Notes: generated by a model not told the origin, from the sequence alone. A DNA stretch of 36,685 bases from an uncultured Collinsella sp. (GCA_900542315.1 UQMV01000017.1:1-36685), one strand, 5' to 3'; counted from the stretch's first letter, positions 7,970 through 16,278 are shown. A program made the numbers and translations.

Positions 7970-9313
7970 ATGTTCGACAAAGTGCTCATCGCCAACCGCG
8001 GCGAGGTCGCGGTCCGTGTTATCCGCGCGTGCCGCGATATGGGCATCAAGACCGTCGCCGTCTACTCCACGGCCGATGCGGACGCGCTGCACGTGCAGCT
8101 TGCCGACGAGGCGTATTGCATCGGCGGCCCGCGTCTTGCCGAGAGCTACCTCAACGACGATGCTGTGCTCACCTGTGCCGTGAAGTCGGGGGCAAAGGCA
8201 ATCCATCCTGGCTACGGTTTCTTTTCCGAGAAGGCGAGCTTCGTGCGCGACTGCGACAAGTATGGCCTGGCGTTTGTCGGTCCTTCGGCCGAGGTGATCG
8301 ACAGCATGGGCGACAAGGACGCCGCACGTCGAACGGCTGCCGCGGCGGGCGTGCCCATCGTGCCAGGCTGCGATTTGCTCAAAAGCCCCGAGGAGGCAAC
8401 GGCCGAGGCCGAGCGCATCGGCTGCCCCGTGCTCATCAAGGCGCGCGCGGGCGGCGGCGGTCGCGGTATTCGCAAGGTCGAGCGCGTGGAAGACGCGGCA
8501 AAGGCCTTTATTGAAGCACGTGCCGAGGGTGAGGCCGTTTTTGGCGACGGCGAGTGCTACATGGAGAAGTTCGTCGCGCCGGCGCACCACGTCGAAGTGC
8601 AGATTATGGCCGATAAGCAGGGCCATGTGTTTTCGCTCGGCGAGCGCGAGTGCTCGGTGCAGCGCCGCAACCAAAAGCTGATCGAGGAGAGCCCCGCACC
8701 GTGCCTCGACGGACACGACGACATTCGTGCCCGTATGCACAAGGCGGCGCGTGACCTGGCTCGTGCCGTCGGCTACGAAGGGGCCGGTACCATCGAGTTC
8801 CTGTATTCGGACGACGGCAATTTCTACTTTATGGAAATGAACACGCGCTTGCAGGTGGAGCATCCAGTTACGGAGTTTGTGACCGATACCGACCTGGTCA
8901 AGTGGCAGCTGCGCGTGGCGGCCGGCCAGCCTTTGCCCTTTGAGCAGGAGGACATGCCGGTCCGCAACCACGCCATGGAGTGCCGCATCAATGCCGAGAC
9001 GCCGGACTTTCTGCCGTCATGCGGAACGGTCACCGCGTTGCGTGTGCCGGGCGGTCCGCGCGTGCGCTGGGATTCTGCCATGTTTACCGGCGCGAACGTT
9101 CCGCCGTACTACGACTCCATGCTCGGCAAGCTCATCGTGTGTGCGCCCACGCGTGACGGCGCCATTCGCAAGATGCGCTCGGCCCTGGGCGAGCTCGTGA
9201 TTGAGGGCGTGAGCGAAAACAGCGAGCTTCAGCTCGACGTACTGGCAAACGACGAGTTCTTGTCGGGCATGTATCACACCGATCTGATGGGGCATCTCTA
9301 TGCTGATGAATAG
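7970..9313 (+). CDS. accC: Biotin carboxylase subunit of acetyl-CoA carboxylase
   Basis: AccC carboxylates the biotin on AccB using ATP and bicarbonate. The 447-residue protein has the N-terminal MFDKVLIANRGEVAVRVIRA, the glycine-rich ATP-grasp loop RAGGGGRGIRKVE, the MEKF region and MEMNTRLQVEHPVTE with the catalytic Glu and Arg. AAGGAAGG (7958-7965) precedes the ATG. An open frame extends upstream to 7751 but is a shadow of fabZ. The last 14 bases overlap the start of accDA. Confidence 0.97.
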   Translation: MFDKVLIANRGEVAVRVIRACRDMGIKTVAVYSTADADALHVQLADEAYCIGGPRLAESYLNDDAVLTCAVKSGAKAIHPGYGFFSEKASFVRDCDKYGLAFVGPSAEVIDSMGDKDAARRTAAAAGVPIVPGCDLLKSPEEATAEAERIGCPVLIKARAGGGGRGIRKVERVEDAAKAFIEARAEGEAVFGDGECYMEKFVAPAHHVEVQIMADKQGHVFSLGERECSVQRRNQKLIEESPAPCLDGHDDIRARMHKAARDLARAVGYEGAGTIEFLYSDDGNFYFMEMNTRLQVEHPVTEFVTDTDLVKWQLRVAAGQPLPFEQEDMPVRNHAMECRINAETPDFLPSCGTVTALRVPGGPRVRWDSAMFTGANVPPYYDSMLGKLIVCAPTRDGAIRKMRSALGELVIEGVSENSELQLDVLANDEFLSGMYHTDLMGHLYADE

Positions 9314-11024
9314 AAAAGCGAAGACGGTCAACGTCCTCGAGGGGCCGATGACCGAGTCGTGCGCCGAGTTTCCCGCGCGCCACGTGTTTATCAAGTGCCC
9401 GGAGTGCCGCCGTGTGATCGATGAGGCACGCCTACACGACAACCTCGAGGTCTGCCCTCGTTGCGGCAAACACTTTCGCGTGAGCGGTCGCGCGCGCATG
9501 CGCATGACGGTCGACGAGGGCACGTTTGAGGAATGGGATGCCAATCTGGCGTCGGAGGACTTCCTCTCGTTTCCCGGCTATGCCGATAAGCTCAAGAGCG
9601 TGAGCGAGCGTTCGGGCGAGCGCGATGCCGTTGTGTGCGGCAGGGGCAAAATCTGCGGTTGCGATACCGCGCTCTTCTTTATGGACGCTAACTTTATGAT
9701 GGGCTCGATGGGCTCCGTGGTGGGCGAGAAGATCTGTCGCGCATTTGAGCGTGCGACCGAGCTGGGATTGCCAGTTGTCGGCTTTACCGTTTCGGGCGGT
9801 GCGCGCATGCAAGAGGGCGTGACCTCGCTTATGCAGATGGCCAAGATTTCTGCGGCGGTTAGGCGCCACAGCGAGGCGGGCGGCCTGTATATCACGGTGC
9901 TCACCGACCCCACGACCGGAGGCGTAACCGCGAGCTTTGCCATGGAGGGCGACATTATCCTGGCCGAGCCCGATGCCCTGACGGCATTTGCCGGCCCGCG
10001 CGTGATCGAGCAGAACATGCACAAGCGCCTGCCCAAGGGATTCCAGCGCTCCGAGTTTTTGCTGGAGCACGGTTTTTGCGATGCCGTTGTTCCGCGTGGC
10101 GAGATTGCGCTCACGGTAGGCGAGCTGTTGGCGCTGCATGAAGGGCACGCGCCCGGCTTGGGGGCACCGCATGAAATCGTGCATACGGGTCGCCGCGGCA
10201 AAAAGCTGGGACACTTGTTTAAGCGCTCGGCCGCACCAAAAACCGCGCTCGAGATTGTCAAGCAGACCCGCTCGGCAGATCGCGCCACGGCGGGTGAGAT
10301 GATCTCGCTGGGCCTGGATGGATTTGTGGAGCTGCACGGCGACCGTTACTTTGGCGACGACGCCGCTGTGGTGGCTGGCATTGGCTGGAAAGACGGACGC
10401 CCCGTAACGGTCATCGCCATCGAGCGCGGCACCACGACCAAAGAGCGTATGCGCCGCAACTTTGGCATGGCGCATCCCGAGGGCTACCGCAAAGCGCGTC
10501 GCCTTATGCGCCAGGCCGAAAAGTTTGGTCGACCGGTTCTGTGCCTGGTCGATACTTCGGGCGCGTTTTGCGGCATCGGTGCCGAGGAGCGCGGCCAGGG
10601 CGAGGCGATTGCCCAGAATCTCATGGAGATGAGCGGCCTTAAGACGCCGATTGTTTCGGTGGTGACAGGCGAGGGCGGCTCTGGTGGCGCGCTGGCACTG
10701 TCCGTGGCCGACCGCATCCTGATGCTCTCGAGCTCGGCCTATTCGGTCGTGAGCCCCGAGGCCTGTGCGTCGATTCTGTGGAAGGATACCGAGCGCGCGA
10801 ATGAGGCCGCCGAGGCGCTTAAGCTCACGGCCCCCGATCTGTTGGCGCTCGGCATCATCGACGGCATTGTTGACGATAGAGGCCTGTCACATGAGGAGAT
10901 CGCCGGCGCCGTCATGTCCTCGGCATTTGATGCCTTCGATACGCTTGGGCAGCTCGACGACGCGACCCTCACAAACCTCCGCTACGAAAAGTACCGAGCA
11001 ATCGGTCACTACCGCACTGTGTGA
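9300..11024 (+). CDS. accDA: Acetyl-CoA carboxylase carboxyltransferase, fused beta and alpha subunits
   Basis: One 574-residue reading frame contains both carboxyltransferase subunits, which transfer the carboxyl group from biotin to acetyl-CoA. Residues 1 to about 295 are AccD: a zinc ribbon with Cys33, Cys36, Cys52 and Cys55, then FMMGSMGSVVGEK, SGGARMQEG and TDPTTGGVTASFA. From about 305 the sequence is AccA: GDRYFGDD, RRNFGMAHPEGYRKA, DTSGAFCGIGAEERGQ, GEGGSGGALAL and SVVSPEACASILWK. No stop or frame change separates them, so this is a true fusion rather than adjacent genes. The ATG at 9300 overlaps accC; a second ATG at 9306 is possible. Fusion guarantees equal subunit dosage. Confidence 0.94.
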   Translation: MLMNRKAKTVNVLEGPMTESCAEFPARHVFIKCPECRRVIDEARLHDNLEVCPRCGKHFRVSGRARMRMTVDEGTFEEWDANLASEDFLSFPGYADKLKSVSERSGERDAVVCGRGKICGCDTALFFMDANFMMGSMGSVVGEKICRAFERATELGLPVVGFTVSGGARMQEGVTSLMQMAKISAAVRRHSEAGGLYITVLTDPTTGGVTASFAMEGDIILAEPDALTAFAGPRVIEQNMHKRLPKGFQRSEFLLEHGFCDAVVPRGEIALTVGELLALHEGHAPGLGAPHEIVHTGRRGKKLGHLFKRSAAPKTALEIVKQTRSADRATAGEMISLGLDGFVELHGDRYFGDDAAVVAGIGWKDGRPVTVIAIERGTTTKERMRRNFGMAHPEGYRKARRLMRQAEKFGRPVLCLVDTSGAFCGIGAEERGQGEAIAQNLMEMSGLKTPIVSVVTGEGGSGGALALSVADRILMLSSSAYSVVSPEACASILWKDTERANEAAEALKLTAPDLLALGIIDGIVDDRGLSHEEIAGAVMSSAFDAFDTLGQLDDATLTNLRYEKYRAIGHYRTV

Positions 11025-11041
11025 CAAAGAGGCAATCCCGC

Positions 11042-12277
11042 ATGTCACACGGGGAAAGGCATCTTATCTCACAAGTTTTTCAATCGGCATGGGCGGCGGC
11101 AAAGGCAAACGCCATGGCCGTGGTGGACTATCTGTCCAAAAGCATGATGTCGGCGCTGCCGTTTATTGTCTGCGCGGCGTTGTTCCGCACCGTCGCTGTC
11201 ATTATGGGCGAAGGCATGCTGGGCCTGTGGTCTGCCGATTCCGAAATCTATCGCCTGTTCTACAGTTGGCTCTATAACGCCGGCTACTACTTTTTGCCCG
11301 TTTATCTTGGTTGGGCGGCCGCCCGCCAGCTCGGTTGCTCGGAGCAGCTGGGCATGATGCTGGGCGGCGTATTGATTGCGCCCGATCTGCTTAAGCTCGT
11401 CGATGCCGCATCGACGACGGGGGCATCGATGACTTCTGTGTATGGCCTGCTTCCCGCGCCGGTCAACGATTACACGACGACTGTTATTCCGGTTCTCATC
11501 TCGGTGCCCGTGCTATGGCGAGTGGAGTGTTTCTTTCGGCGCGTTATCCCTCAGGCCGTGGCGTTTTCGTTTGTTCCGTTTGCGACCATGCTTGTCATGG
11601 TTCCGGTTTCGCTGTGTATTACGGCGCCGGCGGGCAGCTATCTGGGCATGCTGTTGGGCCAGCTTATGTTTATGCTTGGCAATTCCGGTGGCATCGTATC
11701 GTTGCTCACGCTCATGGGGCTTGCCGCGGGCTGGGAGTTCCTTAAGATCGCGGGTGTCAGCAACGTTGTCCTATCGCTCGCCTATGCGCAGTTTATGAGT
11801 GTGGGAATGGATTCGTGCATTCTCATTGCCGCGACGATGGCAACGTTCGCCGTTTGGGGCATGCCCTTTGGCGCGTCGCTTCGCGTTGCGGATAAGGACG
11901 AGAAGGCGCTCATGCTGGGCTATTCAATCTCGGGCGTGCTTGGCGGCGTAAGCGAGCCGGCGCTGTACGGTTGCGGCTTTAAATATGGCAGGTGCCTGAC
12001 GTGCATGGCCATTGGCGGTGCCGTCGGAGGCCTTGTTGCGGCCGTGGGCCACGTTACGGCCTATACCATCGGCATGACGAATGTCCTCATGGTCATTGGC
12101 TTTGCCACGGGCGGCATCTCGAACCTGCTGTGGTGCTGCGTTGCCGGCGGCACAGCATTTGCGGTGTCTGCGGCGCTGAGCTACTGCTTTGGCGTGGTGC
12201 CAGCGAAGGGGCAGGCGACGGGGGACGGAGCCGATTCGCCCGAAACAGTGGCGAGCGCTGCTGAAATAAGCGCATAA
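11042..12277 (+). CDS. PTS EIIC-like permease, glucoside type, without IIB or IIA domain
   Basis: The 411-residue, strongly hydrophobic protein has about ten membrane segments. It resembles the EIIC domain of glucose/beta-glucoside phosphotransferase transporters: MLGGVLIAPD, YTTTVIPVLISVPVLWRVECFFRRVIP, and the substrate-site region SGVLGGVSEPALYG. It lacks the EIIB cysteine domain and the EIIA domain, so it would need partners encoded elsewhere or act differently. The ATG at 11042 has AAAGAGG upstream; a GTG at 11021 overlapping the accDA stop is an alternative. It follows accDA by 17 bases and is probably cotranscribed with the fatty-acid genes, an unexpected partner. Substrate unknown. 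Confidence 0.75.
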   Translation: MSHGERHLISQVFQSAWAAAKANAMAVVDYLSKSMMSALPFIVCAALFRTVAVIMGEGMLGLWSADSEIYRLFYSWLYNAGYYFLPVYLGWAAARQLGCSEQLGMMLGGVLIAPDLLKLVDAASTTGASMTSVYGLLPAPVNDYTTTVIPVLISVPVLWRVECFFRRVIPQAVAFSFVPFATMLVMVPVSLCITAPAGSYLGMLLGQLMFMLGNSGGIVSLLTLMGLAAGWEFLKIAGVSNVVLSLAYAQFMSVGMDSCILIAATMATFAVWGMPFGASLRVADKDEKALMLGYSISGVLGGVSEPALYGCGFKYGRCLTCMAIGGAVGGLVAAVGHVTAYTIGMTNVLMVIGFATGGISNLLWCCVAGGTAFAVSAALSYCFGVVPAKGQATGDGADSPETVASAAEISA

Positions 12278-12315
12278 ACCTGTGCGACAAAAGGACGATC
12301 CCTTTGTCGTGTTCC

Positions 12316-12349
12316 AAGGCTGCGGCCCGTGTGGGCTGCGGCCTTTTTG
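12316..12349 (+). terminator. Rho-independent terminator of the fatty-acid operon
   Basis: AAGGCTGCGGCCC pairs with GGGCTGCGGCCTT as a 13-bp stem containing two G-U wobbles, with loop GTGT and a following TTTTT. It lies 39 bases after the EIIC stop. A weaker hairpin (GCGACAAAAGG with CCTTTGTCGT) sits just before it. Confidence 0.85.
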
Positions 12350-12421
12350 TATCTGGGGGACAAAGTGGCTACACTACAATCCGGTCAAGCAATAGATATA
12401 TAAGTAGTACCGTGGGGGCGG

Positions 12422-13582
12422 ATGCAGATGGTCGAGTGGATTGTTGAGCGCGCGCAGGGCGATCGCGCGCGTGTGGGCACGTTAGCGGGCATGGTGTGTA
12501 TTGTCGCCAATGTGGCGCTTTGTGCTGCAAAGGGTGCCATTGGTGTGGTTTCGGGATCGGTTTCGATTGTGGCGGATGCCATGAACAACCTGTCCGATGC
12601 CAGCTCGAATATCGTGAGCGTGCTGGGCTTTAAGCTGGCGAGCAAGCCGGCCGACCCCGAGCATCCTTACGGCCACGGTCGCTACGAGTATCTCTCGGGT
12701 CTGGTCGTGGCGGCACTCGTGCTGCTGATTGGCGTTGAACTGGTGAAGTCCTCGGTCGAGCGCGTCATCCACCCCGAACCTGTCGAGTTCTCGCTTGCCC
12801 TGGTGGCAGTTCTAGTGCTTTCGATGGTCGTAAAGCTCTGGATGGCGGCCCTCAACCAAAAGCTCGGCGATCGCATTGAGTCCGAGACGCTGCATGCGAC
12901 CGCGCAGGATTCCAAGAACGATGTTCTTGCCACGGGCGCCGTACTGGCGTGCGCAATTGTTTCGCAGGTGACGGGCATCAACCTTGACGCTTGGGTCGGC
13001 CTTGCCGTTGGTGCCTATATTGGCTGGAGCGGTTTTGAACTCATCCAGGATACGGTGAGCCCGCTTTTGGGCCAGACGCCCGATCCTAAGCTGGTCAAGC
13101 ACATTCGAGACAAGATCATGAGCTATCCCGGCGTTTTGGGCGTTCACGATCTGATGGTTCACGATTACGGCCCGGGCAGGAAGTTCGCAAGCGCTCACGC
13201 CGAGATGGCAGCCGAGGCCAGCCCTCTGGAAAGTCATGACACGCTCGATAACATCGAGCAGGCGTTTAGGAACGAAGACGGCATGATTGTCACGCTCCAT
13301 TACGACCCCATCGTGACCGACGACCCCAAGGTGGCGAGCATGCGTTTACGCATTAACGCCATGGCTCAAGAGATCGATAGCCGCCTTTCGATTCATGACC
13401 TGCGCTGCGTGCTGGGTCCTACGCACACCAACGTGATCTTTGACTGCGTGCGACCCTCGGATCTGCAGATGAGTGCCGAAGACGTAAAGCACGCGCTGGC
13501 ACAACGGGTCGAATCGGAATATCCCAAGTCGATTGCCAAGATTACGATCGACGAAGACTACGTAGGCCATACCCACGAGTAG
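12422..13582 (+). CDS. Cation diffusion facilitator family transporter
   Basis: The 386-residue membrane protein exports divalent metal ions by proton exchange. Features of the family are the TM2 motif VADAMNNLSDASSN, the intervening PDPEHPYGHGRYEY, and the TM5 motif DSKNDVLATGAVL with the metal-binding aspartates. A cytoplasmic C-terminal domain with HDLMVHDYGPG follows. The C-terminal part is about 90 residues longer than minimal CDF proteins such as YiiP. The TM2 site reads NxxxD rather than the DxxxD or HxxxD of zinc exporters, so metal preference cannot be assigned. GGGGGCGG lies directly before the ATG. It has its own upstream AT-rich region after the terminator. Confidence 0.88.
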   Translation: MQMVEWIVERAQGDRARVGTLAGMVCIVANVALCAAKGAIGVVSGSVSIVADAMNNLSDASSNIVSVLGFKLASKPADPEHPYGHGRYEYLSGLVVAALVLLIGVELVKSSVERVIHPEPVEFSLALVAVLVLSMVVKLWMAALNQKLGDRIESETLHATAQDSKNDVLATGAVLACAIVSQVTGINLDAWVGLAVGAYIGWSGFELIQDTVSPLLGQTPDPKLVKHIRDKIMSYPGVLGVHDLMVHDYGPGRKFASAHAEMAAEASPLESHDTLDNIEQAFRNEDGMIVTLHYDPIVTDDPKVASMRLRINAMAQEIDSRLSIHDLRCVLGPTHTNVIFDCVRPSDLQMSAEDVKHALAQRVESEYPKSIAKITIDEDYVGHTHE

Positions 13583-13621
13583 GGCTGTGCCGGCAAAGCA
13601 GGTTATGCAGAAGGGGAGAGC

Positions 13622-14248
13622 ATGAAGAAGCTGTATCTACTCCGCCACGGTCAGACGGAGTTCAACGTCAAAAAGCTGGTCCAGGGCCGCTGCGATTCAC
13701 CGCTGACCGACCTGGGCCGCAAACAAGCGGGAATGGCAGCCGCATGGCTCAAGGGCCACGACGTTGTCCCCGACAAAGTGGTCTCTTCGCCCTTAGGCCG
13801 AGCCATGGACACAGCTCAGCTCGTTGCAACCGAACTCCTCGGCCCGGACGCAGCAGTCGAGCCCTGCGAAGGCATCATCGAGCGCTGCTACGGCACCTTC
13901 GAAGAGGGCCCCCACGACGCCCTGCCCACCGACGTCTGGGATCCAGGCGAGGACTTAATCCCATTCGGAGGAGAAGGAAGCCAGGCACTGCAAGAGCGCA
14001 TGGTAGACACCCTCACCAATATCATGGGCTCCGAGGGCATCGAAACCCTCCTAGCAGTAAGCCACGGCAGCGCCAGCCGCCAATTCATCAAGGCTGCAGC
14101 CCCAGAGGGCTTCGAGCTCCCAACAAAACTCCCCAACTGCGCCATCATGATCTTCGATTTTGACGAGGAAAAGCCACAAGCAGAAGGTGAGCCAATGCAA
14201 TGTAAGTTCACCCTCCAGCAAATAGTGGACCCCCAACAAAGTCATTAG
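13622..14248 (+). CDS. Histidine phosphatase family protein (phosphoglycerate-mutase-like)
   Basis: The 208-residue protein opens with YLLRHGQTEFN, the RHG phosphohistidine motif (Arg8, His9, Gly10), followed by QGRCDSPLTDLGRKQA and a second conserved His in LLAVSHGSASRQF. Substrate is not predictable; such proteins dephosphorylate sugar phosphates, nucleotides or cobamide intermediates. It follows the CDF gene by 39 bases with an AGGGGAGAG ribosome binding site and may be cotranscribed. Codon use shifts toward A-ending codons (CCA, CTA, GCA) in its second half, unlike its neighbours, which could indicate a different origin or expression level. Confidence 0.88.
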   Translation: MKKLYLLRHGQTEFNVKKLVQGRCDSPLTDLGRKQAGMAAAWLKGHDVVPDKVVSSPLGRAMDTAQLVATELLGPDAAVEPCEGIIERCYGTFEEGPHDALPTDVWDPGEDLIPFGGEGSQALQERMVDTLTNIMGSEGIETLLAVSHGSASRQFIKAAAPEGFELPTKLPNCAIMIFDFDEEKPQAEGEPMQCKFTLQQIVDPQQSH

Positions 14249-14292
14249 CAGAGTGAGCAGAGTTAAGCAGACATCAACGTGTCGTCTCCCGA

Positions 14293-14429
14293 GCTTGGCA
14301 GAGGGGCGGCGAAATATATTAAGTTTGTCGCGAGTTCCGCACGCAAAGGAAAGCACTTAATGTGCTTTCCGTCTTGCGCAGGACTGTAGAGCAGCAAACT
14401 TAATATATTTCGCCGCCCCTCTGCCAAGC
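14293..14429. repeat. 137-bp palindromic element with perfect 35-bp arms
   Basis: Arms 14293-14327 and 14395-14429 are exact reverse complements over 35 bases, with a GC-rich outer half and an AT-rich inner half around AATATATT. The 67-base centre holds a second hairpin, GGAAAGCAC/GTGCTTTCC at 14348-14370, nearly concentric with the arms. Flanking bases (14281 on, and to about 14440) pair weakly further. No ORF is present. It resembles a MITE-like or extragenic palindromic element, or a very stable RNA fold. It sits in the 448-base gap between the phosphatase and rplC. Confidence 0.85.
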
Positions 14430-14486
14430 CCAGGCGACTCCACGCACTTTACCTGCGTAAACAATGTGAGTGAAATATGAATCTCG

Positions 14487-14512
14487 ATGGATACGCCCGC
14501 AGCCGTGTATAC
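14487..14512 (+). promoter_or_regulatory. 26-nt motif upstream of rplC (copy 1)
   Basis: This 26-base stretch shares 23 bases with 16352-16377 upstream of rplB. Its core is ACGCCCG followed by CCGTGTATAC. TATACT at 14508-14513 could be a -10 hexamer; no strong -35 is visible. The ATACG and CGTGT halves can also pair with a wobble. It is either a ribosomal-gene promoter motif or part of an RNA leader. Confidence 0.6.
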
Positions 14513-14624
14513 TAAACAGCTGTGTGAAACCAGGGGAGTATTCTGGCTGGACAAAATGCCTGCTTAATAGGGTTGTCAGGTAGTCCGGACGCTATACAAG
14601 GCTGGGGAGCACGTCGTGTAAGTA

Positions 14625-14676
14625 GTGGTCCTCTAGGGGCGTACGCTCGGTGGTGTACGCATTGTCCCAAGACCAC
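14625..14676 (+). promoter_or_regulatory. Folded leader immediately upstream of rplC
   Basis: Nested pairing is visible: outer GTGGTC (14625-14630) with GACCAC (14671-14676), and inner GCGTAC (14639-14644) with GTACGC (14655-14660). The fold ends about 20 bases before the rplC start codon. S10-operon leaders in other bacteria bind a ribosomal protein such as L4 for feedback control; that role here is inference. Confidence 0.5.
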
Positions 14677-14696
14677 GCGAGAGTTGGGATCATATC

Positions 14697-15317
14697 TTGA
14701 TCAGCATGATTCTCGGCCGCAAGATTGGCATGACCCAGGTTTGGGACGAGGACGACAACGTCGTTCCCGTCACGGTCATCCAGGCTGGCCCCTGCGCTGT
14801 CTCGCAGGTTAAAACTCAGGCAACCGACGGCTATGACGCCGTCCAGATCGGTTTCGGCGACATCAAGGCCAAGAACGTGAACAAGCCCATGGCTGGTCAC
14901 TTCGCTAAGGCTGGCGTCGAGCCTGTCCGCTTCCTTCGTGAGGTCCGCGTCGAGAACGGCGAGGAGCACAAGGTCGGCGAGGTCGTCACCGTCGCTGATT
15001 TCGCTGATGTCGAGAAGGTCGACGTCATCGGTACCTCCAAGGGTAAGGGCTTCCAGGGTCGCATCAAGCGCTGGGGTCAGCGCCGCGGTCCTATGACGCA
15101 TGGTTCTCACTTCCAGCGTCACCCCGGTTCTATCGGTCAGTGCGCCTATCCTGCGCGCGTCCTCAAGGGCGTCAAGATGGCCGGTCACATGGGTAACGAG
15201 CGCGTTACCGTCAAGAACCTTTCCGTTGTCCGCATCGATGCCGAGCAGAACCTCATCTTGGTCAAGGGCGCTGTCCCGGGTGCCAAGAATGGTCTCGTCG
15301 CCATCCGTATGGCCTAA
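14697..15317 (+). CDS. rplC: 50S ribosomal protein L3
   Basis: L3 is one of the first proteins to assemble on 23S rRNA near the peptidyl-transferase centre. The 206-residue product reads MILGRKIGMTQVWDEDDNVV, then KGKGFQGRIKRWGQRRGPMTHGS and the typical C-terminal NLILVKGAVPGAKNGLVAIR. The TTG at 14697 is preferred because GGGA at 14686-14689 is well spaced; an ATG three codons later (14706) is the alternative. It begins a ribosomal run that lacks rpsJ at its head. Confidence 0.95.
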   Translation: MISMILGRKIGMTQVWDEDDNVVPVTVIQAGPCAVSQVKTQATDGYDAVQIGFGDIKAKNVNKPMAGHFAKAGVEPVRFLREVRVENGEEHKVGEVVTVADFADVEKVDVIGTSKGKGFQGRIKRWGQRRGPMTHGSHFQRHPGSIGQCAYPARVLKGVKMAGHMGNERVTVKNLSVVRIDAEQNLILVKGAVPGAKNGLVAIRMA

Positions 15318-15363
15318 GGGCCCAGCCCATTTAGCCCAGCGTCATACCAAGGAGAACACTTAA

Positions 15364-15990
15364 ATGGCAAAGTTTGAAGTAAAGAACAGCGAGGGCAAGA
15401 AGGTCGCCGAGGCCGAGCTCGCCGCTGAGGTGTACGGCATCGAGCCGAACATCCACGTTATGCACCACATCGTCAAGTGCCAGATGGCCTCTTGGCGTCA
15501 GGGCACCCAGTCCGCTAAGGGCCGCTCTGAGGTTTCCGGTGGCGGCAAGAAGCCTTGGCGTCAGAAGGGCACCGGCCGTGCCCGCCAGGGTTCCATCCGT
15601 GCTGCCCAGTGGCGTCACGGTGGCGTTGTCTTCGCCCCCAAGCCCCGTTCCTACGCTAAGCGTATGAACAACAAGGAGGTCAAGCTGGCTATGCGCTCCG
15701 CGCTGTCCGCCAAGCTGGCCGATGGCGAGCTCGTGCTCGTCGACGATTACGGCTTCGAGAAGCCTTCCACCAAGGCTGCCGTCGCCATGCTCAAGGCTCT
15801 CGGCCTTGAGGGCAAGCGTCTGACCATCATCGTTCGCGATGAGGACGTCAACGCCTACCTGTCGTTCCGCAACATTCCCAAGACGTTCATCATCACTGCC
15901 GACGAGGCCAACACCTACGATCTCGTCAACAACAACGCCGTGCTGATGCCCGCCGACATCGCCGCTCACTTCGGGGAGGTGCTTGCATAA
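15364..15990 (+). CDS. rplD: 50S ribosomal protein L4
   Basis: The 208-residue protein has the L4 extended loop signature: KGRSEVSGGGKKPWRQKGTGRARQGS, then QWRHGGVVFAPKPRSY. L4 lines the exit tunnel and in many bacteria represses its own operon. AAGGAGAA precedes the ATG. The stop codon abuts the rplW start with no gap, indicating coupled translation. Confidence 0.97.
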   Translation: MAKFEVKNSEGKKVAEAELAAEVYGIEPNIHVMHHIVKCQMASWRQGTQSAKGRSEVSGGGKKPWRQKGTGRARQGSIRAAQWRHGGVVFAPKPRSYAKRMNNKEVKLAMRSALSAKLADGELVLVDDYGFEKPSTKAAVAMLKALGLEGKRLTIIVRDEDVNAYLSFRNIPKTFIITADEANTYDLVNNNAVLMPADIAAHFGEVLA

Positions 15991-16278
15991 ATGACCGCCC
16001 ACGAGATCATCATCCGTCCGATCGTGTCCGAGCGTTCCTTCTCCGGCATGGAGCTGAACAAGTACACGTTCGAGGTCGCCAAGGATGCTAACAAGTATCA
16101 GATCAAGGACGCTGTCGAGGAGATCTTCGGCGTCAGGGTCGTTCGCGTGAACACCCTGACGGTCAAGCCCAAGACCAAGCGCGTGCGCTATGTCGCCGGC
16201 AAGACCCGTTCTTGGAAGAAGGCCATCGTCACGCTGGCCGAGGGCGACACCATCGAGGTCTTTGGCAACCAGGCCTAA
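15991..16278 (+). CDS. rplW: 50S ribosomal protein L23
   Basis: The 95-residue L23 sits at the tunnel exit and docks trigger factor and SRP. Sequence features are IIIRPIVSERSF near the start, KYTFEVAKDANKYQIKDAVEEIFGV and VNTLTVKPKTKRVRY. GGGGAGG inside the end of rplD acts as its ribosome binding site. It is followed by an unusually long 179-base gap before rplB. Confidence 0.97.
   Translation: MTAHEIIIRPIVSERSFSGMELNKYTFEVAKDANKYQIKDAVEEIFGVRVVRVNTLTVKPKTKRVRYVAGKTRSWKKAIVTLAEGDTIEVFGNQA

Noticed and set aside
6118..8049. 643-codon minus-strand open frame across fabF, accB and fabZ
   Set aside because: Antisense to three genes with intact catalytic motifs; low-complexity Arg/His/Gly composition and no ribosome binding site.
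14293..14429. Ordinary terminator after the phosphatase gene
   Set aside because: The arms are far too long, the AT-rich part lies toward the centre and no T-run follows the right arm.
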